A stretch of 64,000 nucleotides of DNA from Gibbula magus (taxonomy: Eukaryota > Mollusca > Gastropoda > Trochida > Trochidae): the NCBI GenBank assembly GCA_936450465.1, contig OW388300.1:47506358-47570357 (forward strand). Direction: 5' to 3'. Position numbers and translations under genes: made by a program. The notes beneath the pieces are model-generated. The model had not been told where the DNA came from. It saw nothing but the letters and a program-made list of their open reading frames with translations, and did no database searches. Positions 1 through 13,382 of the stretch are shown one piece after another. Positions within the stretch are counted from its first letter, which is position 1. The number at the start of each line of letters is the position of its first letter.

Positions 1-36
1 AGTACTATTGCAGAATCTGTGATCCCAAATATAACA
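1..36 (+). repeat. 3' tail of a tRNA-derived SINE (family B)
   Basis: The motif TGATCCCAAATATA after a short A/T-rich lead recurs at the 3' ends of the SINE-like copies near 30.47 kb and 31.04 kb. Only the tail is in the window; the tRNA-like head lies upstream of base 1. Confidence 0.45.
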
Positions 37-158
37 ATACTACAGTTGCTTTGTTAGATGATGGTCAAGATACCTTAAAGACAATTTTCCTCTCATGTTG
101 ATTTGTGTAATGTCCATAATAGTTTAGAACAAATCTCCCAACGTGTTTCATGTTTCAG

Positions 159-259
159 GCTCAGCAGGACAGCAGCAGCAGCAATCCCTGCTACAGACCC
201 TCTTCAGACTGAGTCTGCTTGGTTTCGATGTTGGTGAAATATTCGACTTCAAGAAGTAG
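159..259 (+). CDS. Last coding exon (partial) of an unseen gene, Gln-rich
   Basis: A good 3' splice site (pyrimidines then TTTCAG) ends at 158. Entering one base into a codon, the exon reads SAGQQQQQS, then a Leu/Phe-rich stretch ending DFKK and a TAG stop at 257-259. An AATAAA poly(A) signal follows at 432-437, a plausible 3' UTR length. The other two phases are also open for 17-26 codons, so the frame is not proven; this one is preferred for its length and its amphipathic C-terminus. Earlier exons are off the left edge. The poly-Gln run would suit a low-complexity matrix protein like others here, but no family is recognised. Confidence 0.35.
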
Positions 260-503
260 GGTTGATGTATAAGAAACTACAAAAATGTCTTCTTTCGGAC
301 CATCACCACAATTATTATAATTACATTATCTATAAGAGTGATATACTTTATGTTTGCGGTCTAGATAAAGTTTTATGACATTATTATGTCACCACTTGAC
401 TGGCACTCTACAATTAGTGACGTTTTTTTCCAATAAAAAAACTCTTATCTCTATTTGCTGTTATGCTGTTATTTTACCATTATATCACCATGCTTTCAAG
501 TGA

Positions 504-866
504 TATGAGGTTTAACGCTGCCTTCAAAAGTATTTTCTATTTACTCTCGGGGCGTGATAGCGTTTAGTGCGTTCGGCTTCGAATCAAGAGTTCCGTTGTT
601 CGAATCCCGCCAGGGGCACGGCAACTTTGTCTCCAGTAGAGAACAGTAATACGCGGAGTAAGGTTTGGGTGCAATGCTGCACTGAACTTCAGTGCAGCAC
701 CAATGGTTTGCTAGTTCCAGCCGTTGCTCGCAGGTTTCATCGCAATACAAAGCCACCATGGCATTGCGGTCTTTCTCTCTGTAATTAAACTAGCGCCGGT
801 GATGTAATTAAAATACTCTTGAAAGCGGCGTTAAACCCCAATTCACCTCACCTCACATCTATTTAC
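504..866 (+). mobile_element. tRNA-derived SINE, family A, with an inverted tail fragment
   Basis: From about 545 there is a tRNA-like head with a B-box-like GTTCGAATCCC at 598-608, a conserved body (CCAGGGGCACGGCAAC, then the AGTAGAGAACAG region), and a tail with CTTGAAAGCGGCGTTAAACC and CTCACCTCACC. The same body occurs at about 38395-38672 (+) and reversed at about 48384-48640 and 54748-55000. Bases 504-538 are a reverse-complement piece of the tail, so two copies may be fused head to tail. Small ORFs on both strands here are chance. Confidence 0.75.
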
Positions 867-869
867 TCT

Positions 870-3800
870 GATATAAGACATATAGGGAAATTCTACAAAC
901 CTATTATTGTCATTGGATCTCACGACAACTGCAGCTACAAACCATGACTATTCTTCTTTGGATTCATTTTGAGATGTCTAATACAAATCCAAAATTAGAT
1001 GATTCTGCATATGTAAGTAAATGACTTCTCTCCCAAAAAGAGCCAGATGTCTGTCATTTGTGGTACTGATATATTTGAGATGAAGTTTGAACTCGTCGAT
1101 AACAACGGCTGGTAGCACTGCAGGATGGAACAGGCAATTTAAGATTATAGTGCATGATTCATGATTGTGTCACATTTATGTAGAATACAATATCGCACCG
1201 GCGATTGATGATGTTAAGTCCCGTCTCTGTCAATGACTTTTTTTAAAACATTATTCTCATATACATAAGCCGTTTCTTCTCAATTGAACTTGACATCCTG
1301 ATGTGATAAAACTGATCCAATCCAATCAGAGACCTAAACAGAACAGGATTCAATTAGCCAATCCGAACCAACCAGTCGAATCATACTACTCACATCACTG
1401 ACAGAAATATTGAATAAGCTGAGGGCGCTATGACATAGGATGGACTGATCCAATCCATCAGAGACAAAACATAAGCTTAAACACTACTTACAGGCAACTG
1501 TTCATTGCAAAACGAATGGACTTAACATATTCATGTTTATATACACTTAGATAGAAAAAAACAGAATACATTATATCAAAATTAATGCTATTATTACACC
1601 TTAACACAATATGAGGCCATAAAGCATGGCCATTAAATTTAACATTTATTAGGTTCTTGAAAAACATGTTATATTCATGTAATTAAAGTGTCACAGTTGT
1701 TGTTCGTACGGACGGATTCATCTAAATATGGGGATATGGTTTAGACGCCATTTTATCTATGTGTACATTTGTAAAATGTATGTAACATCAGACAGGATAG
1801 ATTAACGTTTAGGAATTGGGGCATAGTCAGGCTTTAAAAAGAAGATAAATTGGATTTTTTTAAAACGCCAAGGACATGTCCATGAGCACCAATAAGGCAA
1901 CATTACCATCTTCAACACTGAATCGCAAATCGTTGACCACACGGTTCAAAGCAGTTTCGGTGCTATAGACGGCCCTGTAAGCGGACTGAAAGGTATCCAA
2001 CAGGTTGTTAACGTGAAGATTTTCGAATAGACGGTTCTTAACAGCTTTTTCAAGAACTTTTTCTAGAGCTTTAGCTATCTGTATATCTTTTTAATAATGG
2101 GTTTGTTTATTATAAAATTAAACAAATATTTAGATATGGATTTATCCCATTGTTTATTGTAATTAAGGTGTTAAATTTGTTATGGATAAACGGGTTATGA
2201 TAGATAGGTATATTCTTAAGTGGAGATGGGAGATATCGCAGCCTTTTAGTTACATTTGTCTACAGCTTTTGGGGGAAAAAGGTAAGATTGTATTGTTTTT
2301 TTTTTCAAAATGATTATTTCCACATTATGTCCCACATTATGTCCCACCCCTAGGTCACACAAAGGCCTTTGACTAATTCTAAATGTGATGTTGATTCGAT
2401 TCAGGTTTAGACCGACCGATATGATGGTCGACTTTATGTGTCTAAAAGTCTGCTTCATTTAACAAGTGTAATGAGGAATGTGTTTGTTTTAATTGTAAAG
2501 GTACTGTAACATGTTTTCTAATGGAATTACAGAAATCTCACAAAATGGAAAAGAAAGGTTAACATGTACAATTGCAAAACAATCCTCTCAACCAATAAAT
2601 AGATTCTAAAACGAATCGTTATGGTTCGGTTAAGCAACGCTGGCCCATTTCCCATCCTCGAAGTATTGTGTGTTCACATGAGCGCCAGCGTTTTACCCTC
2701 ATAAGTAAAGATATACTGCACAATCTTTTATTTTAAATGGCAGATTTGAACATATAAAAATGCCAAAAAACGTTCTACAGTACATTTAATGATTCTCAAA
2801 AGTTACAATATTTAATTTCCTATATGTTTATTTAGTTTGTGATGTATTTTGTCTTTAAGATACACGTTTAATCTTTACCTTAATGTGGTTACTTTCACAT
2901 CTTACGAAGTGAAAGAGACATGAGTTTCGGTTTTATTTGCCGGTATTATGCACTGTAGCACTGTATTGCGGTGAAACATTGGGATCGCCGGCTTTAAGTA
3001 CACGTACACTTAACATATTTGTAGACGTGTAGACAAACCATAACATGACATAAATCACTTTTTATATGTACTTAAGCCCATTTTATTATAATATAAATTA
3101 TTAATATAAAATATGTACTACATAGACACATTCTCTTCCCCAAGAGGTTACTTCGTTCAGATTGTCTATCGTTACCTCGGTTCTATTTAGGCTACAGTCT
3201 CGTTTCTAATAAAATCCACAAGCGGCGAAAAATGTACAGTATTTATTATCACTGTTTTAACCAATGCAACCTCATTTTACAAAGACTACATCGACAAAGT
3301 TAATCACAAGATGCCAGCCTGTGACTGTAAAGGGTCTTTTTAATTAGTATTTTAGTATTTAATAATATAAATAAAGTATTTTGGAATATCGTCTCTAATT
3401 TGGTCTTCGTTATTTATTAGCATGTTTATGGTTCAATGTTTTCGAGGTAAACACATAAACAAGAAAAGGTTTATCCTACGTTTCTGTTTCAAAACTAGCA
3501 CCATGACGTGTCATTGGCCAATGCCAACTTTACAACGGCGTCACTGATTGCACAACTATTCTCCAATGCAACCTTTATTTATAACTGCTGTAGCACGTTT
3601 TTCTTACTGAAAGAAAGTGAACTCACGAAAAGGTAAATGGCTAAATAATATTCCCGAATCAATAAAAATAGTTCTACAATGAATGTACATTGTTCGGTTT
3701 ATTTCCTTTCGAGTGGCCATTTTAATGGGTTCACATTAAAATGGCCGCTCGAAGGTAGTTCAAGTGATCTGACCCCTGTAGTGATACCTAAAGTAGAGTT

Positions 3801-4640
3801 TTAAATATTGTTCCATGCTAAAATGGTCAATTATCTTGCTGTCTGAACTCTCAAATTCGCATGAGACCTACACATTTACCTCTCACACTGAAGAGTTCCA
3901 CACCATTGTCGCTTTAAACGTCGCACCAAGTTTTTAAATACGGATGACAGTTTTCTATGGATACTGTTAATTGAGTCGTTTTATTGAGATATTTTACCCT
4001 CTAACATAACAATATATTGGAAAAACTTTAATGATAAATAACAAATTTGAGAAAAGAAAATATGCACACAAAAAAATCGTGCTACAGTGCATTTAAATCC
4101 TAATACAGAGGTTACAATCGGAAATCTGAAGAGAGTTACCTCAGGGGGAGACGTGAACTCTCTGTCTGTCTGTCTGTATGTCTGTCTGTCTGTCTGTCTG
4201 TCTCTTAAAATGTATAGTTTTCCTATATTGCACTGTATATCTATCGCACATATACTTATTTTAAAAAAAAAGCTGTTATATACTGATATGGCGAAATTTT
4301 GATATTTATTTTTTATTTTATTATTTTATATAATACATATTTATAAGAACAGAAATAATGGAAACGGTGAAACAATACAACATGTTAATACAAGCGAATC
4401 AAGTACACAAGCTCGCCGCTACTCTTAACTTTCATTTCCTTTAAACGAAAACAAAAGATTCGTATTTTGGAATATTATGAAAGGAAGTAAACAAACTGAA
4501 CAATAAACTGTCATGTCAATGTCAACAAAGATAGACGGCTGCAATGAATCTGTCATCTTGGTATTAATAAAGTTGATAGATAAAGATAAACAAAAATGAT
4601 AAAAAGCAATGGAATGTTGTTATCTGAAAATCAACCGTTT
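870..4640. other. Gene-poor AT-rich stretch
   Basis: No credible exon chain, RNA gene or long ORF was found. A near-perfect inverted repeat is at 3705-3755 (arms 3705-3727 and 3734-3755 around GGCCATTTTAATG), and the motif CTGATCCAATCCA is repeated near 1311 and 1445. Confidence 0.5.
4160..4204 (+). repeat. (TGTC)n microsatellite
   Basis: About eleven near-perfect TGTC units with one TGTA variant. The Cys/Val/Ser-rich ORF across it is a product of the repeat. Confidence 0.9.
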
Positions 4641-4643
4641 TTG

Positions 4644-4650
4644 TATAAAA
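4644..4650 (+). promoter_or_regulatory. TATA box of the EGF-like secreted gene
   Basis: TATAAAA lies 41 bases before the ATG at 4685. Initiation about 30 bases downstream would leave a very short 5' UTR. Position and sequence both fit a TATA promoter. Confidence 0.5.
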
Positions 4651-4684
4651 AGACAGTTTTACTTTGCATTACAATACATCAGCT

Positions 4685-7600
4685 ATGAAGGAATCAAAAC
4701 GGTTGATACTTTTTGCAGCTGGATTGACAATGTTCCTTGTCGTATATGTAGCTTCACAAGGTAAGAAACAACAGTTAAAGTACTTGAACATATTTACATT
4801 TTGTATTATATTAACTACAGTGAGACAGTCTGATAAAATCGACGGTTTTCCGTGGAATAAAAATTGCAAAATAGTGCATCTACCGGGATACGAACTCATA
4901 TCAGTCGTAGGTTCCACGCAAAACCGTGCTTGTCGCGAGGAATCTACAGAACCTGTTCGTATCCCGGTAGATATATTATTTTGCAAATTTTACTCCTCAG
5001 AACAAGGTCAATTTTAATCAGACTGTACAGTGAGCTAGACTATTTCTTTATAAAATTGTATTTGGCTTTGATAAGTTTTGCATCTGCCATATGCGATGAA
5101 GTGTATGGTGGATAAAGAGCTTAAGTGAAACAACAGCCAATTAATATAAAACTGTCCAACCTGTTCACTGTTACCTGTATATGGGCCGGAGGCCACACGT
5201 GCCGAAATAAAGAATTGAATTGAATTGAAATTTACGATGGCTCAGGTTCAAATAATCTCAATGGACTTTAAGGTTCACCCTCAAATAATCTCAATGGACT
5301 TTAAGGTTCACCCTCAAATAATCTCAATGGACTTCCATGTTCACCCTCAAATGCCAAATACATGTACGAAGCGTCGCCCCAATTTCAACAGATTAAAACA
5401 CGAAATACTTCTACCGGAGAATGTAGATTTTGAATATCTAGGATAAGCATGTTGTGTAAAGACGTACTCCCAATGCCATACATCACAGTATGATGTTTTT
5501 ATTTATCTTTCTGTTAGTCCAAATACACTTTTGGTGCTGAAATGTTCAACAATGGTATGTAGCGAAAATCTTTCAGGCATTTAAGTAAAAAAGTTATAAA
5601 TTGTTGAACTAAAAATATATTGCCGTCCTAAATAATCTTCTTGGACTTATATTCGTTGACGCATCCTTACTGTAGGACGTCATAAAACAAAGCAAATGAT
5701 CCCTTTTTGACTCTCATATCCCGCCTAGATAAGAAGATTAAAACACCAACGATTTCTTGAAAAGTATGTCTTTAAGAATATGGATAGATACTGTTAAAAA
5801 GTCAAACTTTATTTAGTTGGCTTATTATGGTGTAACTTTTGTTTCAGTCGTTTGTATCATTGTGGAATGAAATATTTGTATTTTGCACGATGACATTTCT
5901 TTTGCAGATGAAGTTATGACAAATGACTTGTTTTCAACGAAAGTAAAAATAACCCAGCCTTATTCATGTACAGAGGCTGAAATTAGACGCCCAACAAATA
6001 TACACGTTGTGTAACCTATAAAATACTATCTGTATTGGTGTCAGATATACATGTAGATAGATTTCTAAAATTACGTTATTGGCGAGCGACAGCTGCAGTA
6101 CAAAGTTCTGTTTTCTATAAAAATAACGTTTTTCCATTACTGTAACCGTTTAGCATGAACGTGACCTCTCGGTGAAATACCACCATTGATAACGTGAATA
6201 TGAGCCGCCAACGATATACTCTATGTCCGTTTAACATTTAAAACAATGTACAGATGAGATCGTTGTTTTGCTCCTGTTTCATGATAATAACAACAATTGA
6301 TAATTCATTTCTTTGCATTAAACCTATCTGTATTGATTAATCTAGTAATAAGGAGTTAAAGTAAAACACATGTTTTCATATTATTCTGAAATTTACATTT
6401 CGATTGACTTTCAATTTTAATATGAAATATGCGAAATCGGTTCGTGTTCGCAGCGAGTAGCTTGATGTAACTTGCCCTTGATGACATCATTTGAACTAGA
6501 AATATTTCGTAAAATATAATTCTGTTGAATGTGTTTGTATCAGGATCAACAAATGCTATCAATTAATTAGTATAAGTAAACGAATTCTTTTCTTTCCAGA
6601 TGTTGACCCGTGTAAAGCAAACAAATATAAATGCGGCTTTTCCCTATACCGTAAAGGTCACTTCGGTCAGTCTGGTCCACTTGGAAAGTGCGTGACCACA
6701 AGAAGATCCTACTACTGTCTGTGTTACCCTCCGTATATACCAACTCTAAACTTCGACAGTTGCGTCGGTGAGTCAAGTAATTTATTTCCATAACTCGGAG
6801 CAGATAACTACATTTACATTATTTAGTATTTTGTCGACATTGTCTAGTAATTTCATTGCATGTTCTTGTATATATTTCGATACATAAAAGAAGTATCGAG
6901 TGTTGAAACGGCGCGCAATAAATTTAAGACACTCTCTGCTCGGACATATCAACACCTTATTAAAAAAATGATGGAGGAACGCTTGCCTTTCTTATCCTTC
7001 ATCATTCCTTCATGAATGCAATTGACTTGATGTCTAGCAGAGTAAATTAATTAGTCTTTCAAGTGCAAACACCCCCTCCGTGATCAGTGAACCACATAAA
7101 CTTGAAGTCATTATTCATATACATGGTATCTTCATACTGTGAGTTTATCTACAATTTGACACGTCTTCTTAAAAAATGGTTGTCACTTCATTTTAATCAA
7201 TATGTATGATATCATTCACAGGATAAAAAGTGGTGGAATCCGCTTGCCAGATCCTTCCGGATTCTGCCGGATTCCACAGGATCCGCCTAAATTTGGGAGA
7301 ATCCGGAAGGATCCGACAAATGGATTCCACCACTTTTCGTCGTGTGATTTTTAAAAACTATGTCATGATGTTAAACGCAAGCTTGTACGTGTAGACGTAA
7401 TTTTGAAATCTTTTCATTTCTTATCTACACTCGAACGTCTACTGGATTCATCTATGACGAACAGATATAAAATGAAACATTAATATGTACACATGTATAT
7501 ATTCATTAAAAGGAAAGAAAATCTCAATAACGACAGTGTTGACACGGGCTTTTTGTTAAAGACGTTGTTTCAAAATGACATGACTCGTGTGTTTAATACA

Positions 7601-7953
7601 GCTGTAATGATGTAATTCTTGCATTAAAACGGACAATACTTTTAAAATTGATTTTTGGCAATAATGTGAATTATATATTATTTATCTTAGCAAGGATATG
7701 AGGGAGGGGGGGGGGGGGGGGGGTTGCAAGGTGGGTGTTGGTGGGTATAAGACAGTGAATGGTTACGTACTTATATGATATAGGCTATACAAATATGTTT
7801 AATTAATGTACGCGCTACTGCTTCAATAACTAAATAATGACATGTTGTTCTTTTCTTCACGTGTATCTTCTATTTGTTCGTTATTTTGCAGACCCTGCCG
7901 ACAAAGACGCCTTGACAGCTGATGACATTTGGAAAGTTTATTTGCTTGTTTGA
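4685..7953 (+). CDS. Small secreted protein with an atypical EGF-like module (3 exons, 101 aa)
   Basis: Exon 1 (4685-4760) encodes a basic N-terminus and a hydrophobic signal peptide (MKESKRLILFAAGLTMFLVV) and stops before GTAAG. Exon 2 (6600-6767, after TTTCCAG, before GTGAGT) begins DVDPCK and has six cysteines spaced C-x6-C-x18-C-x8-C-x1-C-x12-C, with the YYCLCYPP core of EGF modules. The C2-C3 gap is longer than usual, hence atypical. Exon 3 (7892-7953, after TTTGCAG) adds an acidic tail and a TGA. Both junctions are phase 1 and the joined frame is open throughout, which supports the model more than the single short ORFs would. A TATA box precedes it. EGF-like proteins are known from mollusc shell matrices and as secreted ligands; which applies here is unknown. 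Intron 1 carries a foldback element and LINE debris. Confidence 0.7.
4826..5027. mobile_element. Foldback (MITE-like) inverted repeat in intron 1
   Basis: The best arms are 4861-4895 and 4955-4990, sharing CTACCGGGATACGAAC as reverse complements. Weaker pairing extends outward to CAGTCTGAT.AAAAT at 4826 and its complement near 5025. The ORFs in both directions here follow from the symmetry and are not genes. Confidence 0.65.
5140..5232 (+). repeat. 3' end of a non-LTR retrotransposon with (AATTG)n tail
   Basis: A GGGCCGGAGGCC motif, AATAAA and then repeated GAATT/GAATTG units form the typical 3' terminus of LINE copies. No coding part remains. Confidence 0.5.
5249..5347 (+). repeat. Three tandem 33-bp units
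   Basis: Three units beginning CAAATAATCTCAATGGACTT, each 33 bp, the third with a few changes, then a partial fourth. Because 33 is a multiple of 3 the frame stays open (IISMDFKVHPQ repeated), but no splice context makes it an exon. It lies inside intron 1 of the EGF-like gene. Confidence 0.85.
7226..7337. repeat. Short inverted-repeat element with GGATCC-rich core
   Basis: The 16-bp arms AAAAGTGGTGGAATCC (7226-7241) and its complement (7322-7337) flank a core of further inverted ATCCTTCCGGATT-type segments. It is about 112 bp long and looks like a minimal MITE or foldback unit in intron 2 of the EGF-like gene. Confidence 0.7.
7706..7723 (+). repeat. Poly-G run of 18
   Basis: Eighteen uninterrupted G residues directly after AGGGA, in intron 2 of the EGF-like gene. 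The length may be unreliable in an assembly. Confidence 0.9.
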
Positions 7954-10900
7954 GTTGTTTAGACGGCGAACTATATATAAACATATGCAAATATTGCTCA
8001 TGACAGTAAATATACACACTAGTGCAAAAGTAAATTGTCTATGTGTTCATACTGTAGGTGTTTAATGTCCTCTGAGCAAAATAGTTTCCCAATTCTTTAA
8101 ATCTATATAATTTCGTTAAAATGCTGATTTGAAATAATCGGCATTTACTCATAGTAGTAAGACATTTGTTCCTGCTAACGACTAAGTGCAAAATGTGCCT
8201 ACAGTATTAAAATTTGCATATGCGGCATTTGTTCAAATGAGCAATTTGCATATGTACATGATTATCTTCTTTGCAAACGCTCGCCGTGTGAAGACGATCA
8301 GAATTTTAAAAACACCAATATTGTTCTTCTTATGTCCGTGCATTAATTATTTTGATATGACAAACTTCATTATTGCAATAAACTACTTTACCCATCCTTA
8401 TTTACTTGTGTGTTTTATATGTGTAAAAGATGATTCATACTATATTCTCATTCTATAGCTAGCATCAAACGTAAATAATGCAATGACAGTTCCAATATTG
8501 CTACATTGTATTGTTAAAGAAATGCAAAGGTGCGCAAGGATATCTCATGTCATAAACGCATTTTGTAAATGTGACCTAACGCTGTACCGGACATCTCCAT
8601 TACAAGTTACAATGTAATATGTCACAGACGTATAAAGTCATTATCAAAATTCACGTGCACCTTACTCTGTGTCACATATACATGAAGCATCCGGTACATA
8701 GCATTTATTTTTCATTATAATTTTAATTTATGAAGATCGACACAGACACAAAAGCTGGCGGCATGTATCTCGAAAATTGTAATTATGTTTATTTGAATGA
8801 CGGAAACATGTATATGTTCACAATATCCTCACTTTGTAATGTGTCTATGTACGTTATTCAACGGATTCACCTGCCATTCTGGGCCAGCTAAAGCGCTTCG
8901 GGCTGAATGTTATGTGACAGCCAGAATTATTTAAAATCTCATAATATTCAACGTTGAATCAATATCACGCTTTTGCGTTCCTGGCTTGTTTGTCATTAAT
9001 ACTATAGTTGGACTGTCACCAGTTACGTCACAAAGGATTGGTGCATGGCCGCAAATTAATCATATCGTGGTTTCATCGAAACAGGAACGTATATTGAAGG
9101 TATGTTGTGTCATAATATTTTACATTTCAACAATTTACCATTGGCATACTGTTTCAACACTTCAGGCCTTATCAAATTGAATATAAAGTTTTATATCATC
9201 TTAGTTATAGTCTTCAAACAATAAGACGAATCCATAATTTAATAACCAATATTTTTCGATTATGTATCCAAAACATATACACGTATGTACATCAGTGACT
9301 GTGTTCAAATATTTTCTATAAGTTACTAATGGAAGTATAGTCATGTATTTAGACAAGCGTGTATATATTATATATCAATGTACATTACAGTACTCTACAG
9401 GGGAACACAGTGACAACCACCATGATTAATGGTGTACATGAAAGAAATGTGGCTACGTTGTACATTTCATATTTTAAATGTCTCTTCTATAGCTATTATG
9501 ACCATGTATGAATGGCAATTTTCAAAATAGTCAAAGTCGAATAAATACTCTATACTTATATAAATATACCCTAAGAAAAGTTCGATGGAAATTATATACA
9601 TTATTATTGGTTATTCCAGGTGTAGGTAATATAAATAAGATTCTTATTCAAGCAGGATAATACAATTTAACTCATGTACATTGCTGTTATAAAACTTAAG
9701 GTAGAAAATTAATATCTATATCTACTATTAACCAACAATATGTATTTCATTCCAACTTATTAATATATATACACAATCTCTATAGTAAACGTCTTCTTTA
9801 ATTACAAAGAATAAAGTCGATGTCAAAATTTATTTCCATATGACCAGAGTCATAAATTAACATGCCACGTGTGTTTTAATAGTTCCGACTAAATATACAT
9901 GTACATGCAGAAAACTAAACACTGAAATCCTGAAATTGCATGTCACACTCGTTCATTAGGAGGACACCAGTTAAAGTCCAGATTCTCATTTACAGGGGTA
10001 ACATTCACACTCTTTCTACATAATGTTTACACTTATACACAGACATGATGGATTGTCTACCCAGTTGATGCTCATGTCAGAAAGCTAGCTCCAGCCGTCT
10101 AAGTAATGAATGTCAGCTAACCTTTGCACTTTCGGCATCACCTAATATTAAAGGAACATAATAAATGTGATATGTTCATCCATCATGTCAGCTTTAAAAC
10201 ATCACCAAAAACATACAATGGTAAAGACAACAATTACATTATATACTTGTAGTTCTTAGGCCATCAACCTAAGTGCAATATTTATAAAATACCTTCATTT
10301 TGTGGAGCAGACAATAAAATGTTCAACGTAATTCAATTACAGATACAACTTACAACCTAATGCAAGTACGAATGTACAATGCGCTTCTTTGTGTAATTTT
10401 AACAATTACTGTACATTCATAACATCAAGTTAATATATTACGACAATTGGCAACTTGAGTTCACTGACCTGACCAGGACTAAATCTTTCTCTCATTACAT
10501 TGTAAGCTTAACCTTCCAACAAAACCGCATACTATCTTCTTCTTAGTCAAAATCAAATCTAAATCATATTTGCTAAAAAAACGGTGTTTGAAAATCCTCA
10601 ATAACGTTCTCAAATATGACTCATTCTCCTCCCTAACATTTACAAATGTTTAACCTCACTAACCTTACTAGCCTTGCTTTACTATAATCATGTAATAAAA
10701 CCGCCAAGCATCCAAAATTATGTCTGAATGTATTGTTTTATATTTTTGTTAACATTTATTTTTATATATATATCTTAAATATACACATTGCATCGAAACT
10801 ACTTGTTCCAACATCCAATGAATATTGTTCTTCTTTTTAAAAATATAGGAAAAGTAAGTGATTTAATTCTTGGTATCAGCATATTAAGATATAACAGTGT

Positions 10901-13380
10901 GACATACAATCAATCTATCAATAATATTTGTAAAAGTCTTATGATATACTTAAATCGACACTACTTAAGGAAATTCCGTGTAATACCAATATTTATGAAG
11001 GGCTGGATAAAGATACCAATCACCGTCACAAATTTCCTAGATATGTTACACGTGACCGATTTAACATGCAATTTAATACTCACTCAGCATTTGAAAATAA
11101 ACTAACAGACGGATTCATCACGCCGTCACTGACTCATTCTTATGAATACATCTAGTCATATTTCATTTATGGTAAACCACCTTGGTTAATTTTTTAAAAT
11201 AAAAAGAAAAGAAAACCGGACCACATGACCAAAACTTCGGAAGACAGTCGACAGTGTGTTTGTTCATATAAGGTGTGTCAGGCGACTGAGTGCAGATAAT
11301 TCCTTCAGCACGAAACGTGCCATAACACATTGGTGCTATCTTCAACAAGATTGTAACAAAAGTTGATGAATTGCGATTGATCACATAAATAATAAACACT
11401 ACCTGGGTTCTATATGCTACTAGTCAAAATTATCTACTAGCAAGCATCATTCTCTACTACCAGATATCATTCTTTACTACATGTATGCTGTAATACCAGT
11501 TCATCAATAATTGAACAGAGGCACATATTGAACTGAATCCTTTATTCAATATGACTCAAATAATCTCTCGACTTCAGTTAGAAACTTTACACCCCAGTTG
11601 GTTTATCATATGTTTGATTTTCAATAACAAATATCTTACATGTATGTTTTCGAAATCGTACTCTAAAACTGATAAGTGCAGGCGTTTAGTCATTAACCAA
11701 GTAATAATGTTATGTGGTTTTAATTTTCTTGGGAAAAAATGAAAGTTTAATTTCATAAATGTTTCCAGAATTAATTTGGATAAAACACAACTGTTCATCG
11801 ACATATAAGACATCTGCCAAGTGAATATCAATAAATGTGCCTCATTCTGCACACATTTAAAATATTATAAACATGATAGGGGTCATGTCGGTGTAAAAAC
11901 GATTTCATACCCCTTTGATATTTCAGTGACTCTAACTTTGCATGTTTGAAAAAATCGAGTATGATTGTTGGCCGAATCAGTCAACATTGAACATTGAATA
12001 ATATCCCGGTTCGATCATATTAATTTGTTGTGTTATTTTTACTGTATGAGTGAAACAATAGGGTGTAAAGTTTCTTTTGTACCTCAGTTTGTGTGGTGCA
12101 TTAGCTAGAGTGTGTTCTGGTTTAGAGTAACATCTATTATTGCTTTAATGTAAGTGTATGCTGGCAACTGATTTATTGACTTCATATACCGACACATTAC
12201 AACAAATTAATTCCAGACTACCTACATGTAGCTCTTCACGCAACAAAACCTTTAAACCGAATCTTGGCAGATGGAGATGTCCTTTCATATCATCATATTT
12301 TTCTCTTTAGTGTCACTATTTACCTGACGGGTATAACTAATTTGAATGATACACTAAAGTGAAGTTTCTTTTCATGATCACATTTCTTTTACAACATGAC
12401 ATTTCACAGATAAGCCCCTTGTTTAACAGCTCGAAATATATGAGATGGGTACTTCATTTATATTTTTTATATACTGCAAAAAAATTAACTTCAATTTTCT
12501 CTCAGAAATTCGAATTCAGAAATACATAAAGCCTTTCGTGGGACATCCGGTGTCTTGTTTCTTATTATTATTTAAATGAATTTGGAATAAAATTATACTG
12601 TCAAGGAACAGTCGAGTTTTTCAAACTCGTAAGTATAAATGCCCTTACCTTTCAAAATGCTTTACAACGTGTAATGACTTTTACTGTTGTTTTCAGTTAC
12701 TTGAAGCTTCTGCACTTGACATTGCAAATAAACATTGAGCTGGTATGCACACTAACGTCAACAATAATTCAACTATACATACATAATCGGACAGGTACCT
12801 AATTACCATACCCCGTATAACGCTAGACTCGCATTCATATAAAAGGTACTATAAACAACGTAATGCGTAATAGGCGATGTAAGTAAAACTTCACGATTCA
12901 CTTTCGTCAGAGTTGTTAAGTATTGTGTTCGTTATATATAAGGAGTCAGTGAGGTCTTAAAGAGCGAGTTCTATCTGGAGTATCCACCATATTTTTTTTT
13001 TGCTTAAGTGAATTGAGAAAAACTCTATATTGTTTCAGTAAGTTTACATCTTTGTAACTATCAAATCCTTTACATTGGAAAAATATCCACAAAGTAAGAA
13101 ATCATTTATCCTTCGACTGATCTCTCATATTAAAAATATTTTCAATGAACGCGTGCTGGTCTTTATCCAACTATGAAATGAACATATTTCCCTTATAAAA
13201 TCTGTCAACTTGATTGTGTTATACACATATATTGAAAACATATATGTGTAAAGAGGAATGTCCTCTCCACACAAATTATACCGATAGAACTTTATCTTTA
13301 ACTCACTTAGGTGACCTTCGTGCAGTTTTGAAGGGTTGTGCCAAGGTAAACCTCAGTGTTAAATATGTTTTGGTCAACGA
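7954..13380. other. Long AT-rich stretch without recognisable genes
   Basis: No ORF with paired splice sites, cysteine pattern or transposon motif was convincing. The longest ORFs (10788-11105 +, 11574-11852 -) have composition expected from random AT-rich DNA. Confidence 0.5.
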
Positions 13381-13382
13381 TA

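Noticed and set aside
598..608. tRNA gene from the GTTCGAATCCC B box
   Set aside because: The cloverleaf cannot be completed and the same body occurs in other dispersed copies, so it is a SINE head.
4087..4302. Cys/Val/Ser-rich ORF over (TGTC)n
   Set aside because: Produced by the microsatellite.
10788..11105. 105-codon ORF as a gene
   Set aside because: AT-driven composition rich in Ile/Asn/Leu, with no motif or splice context.
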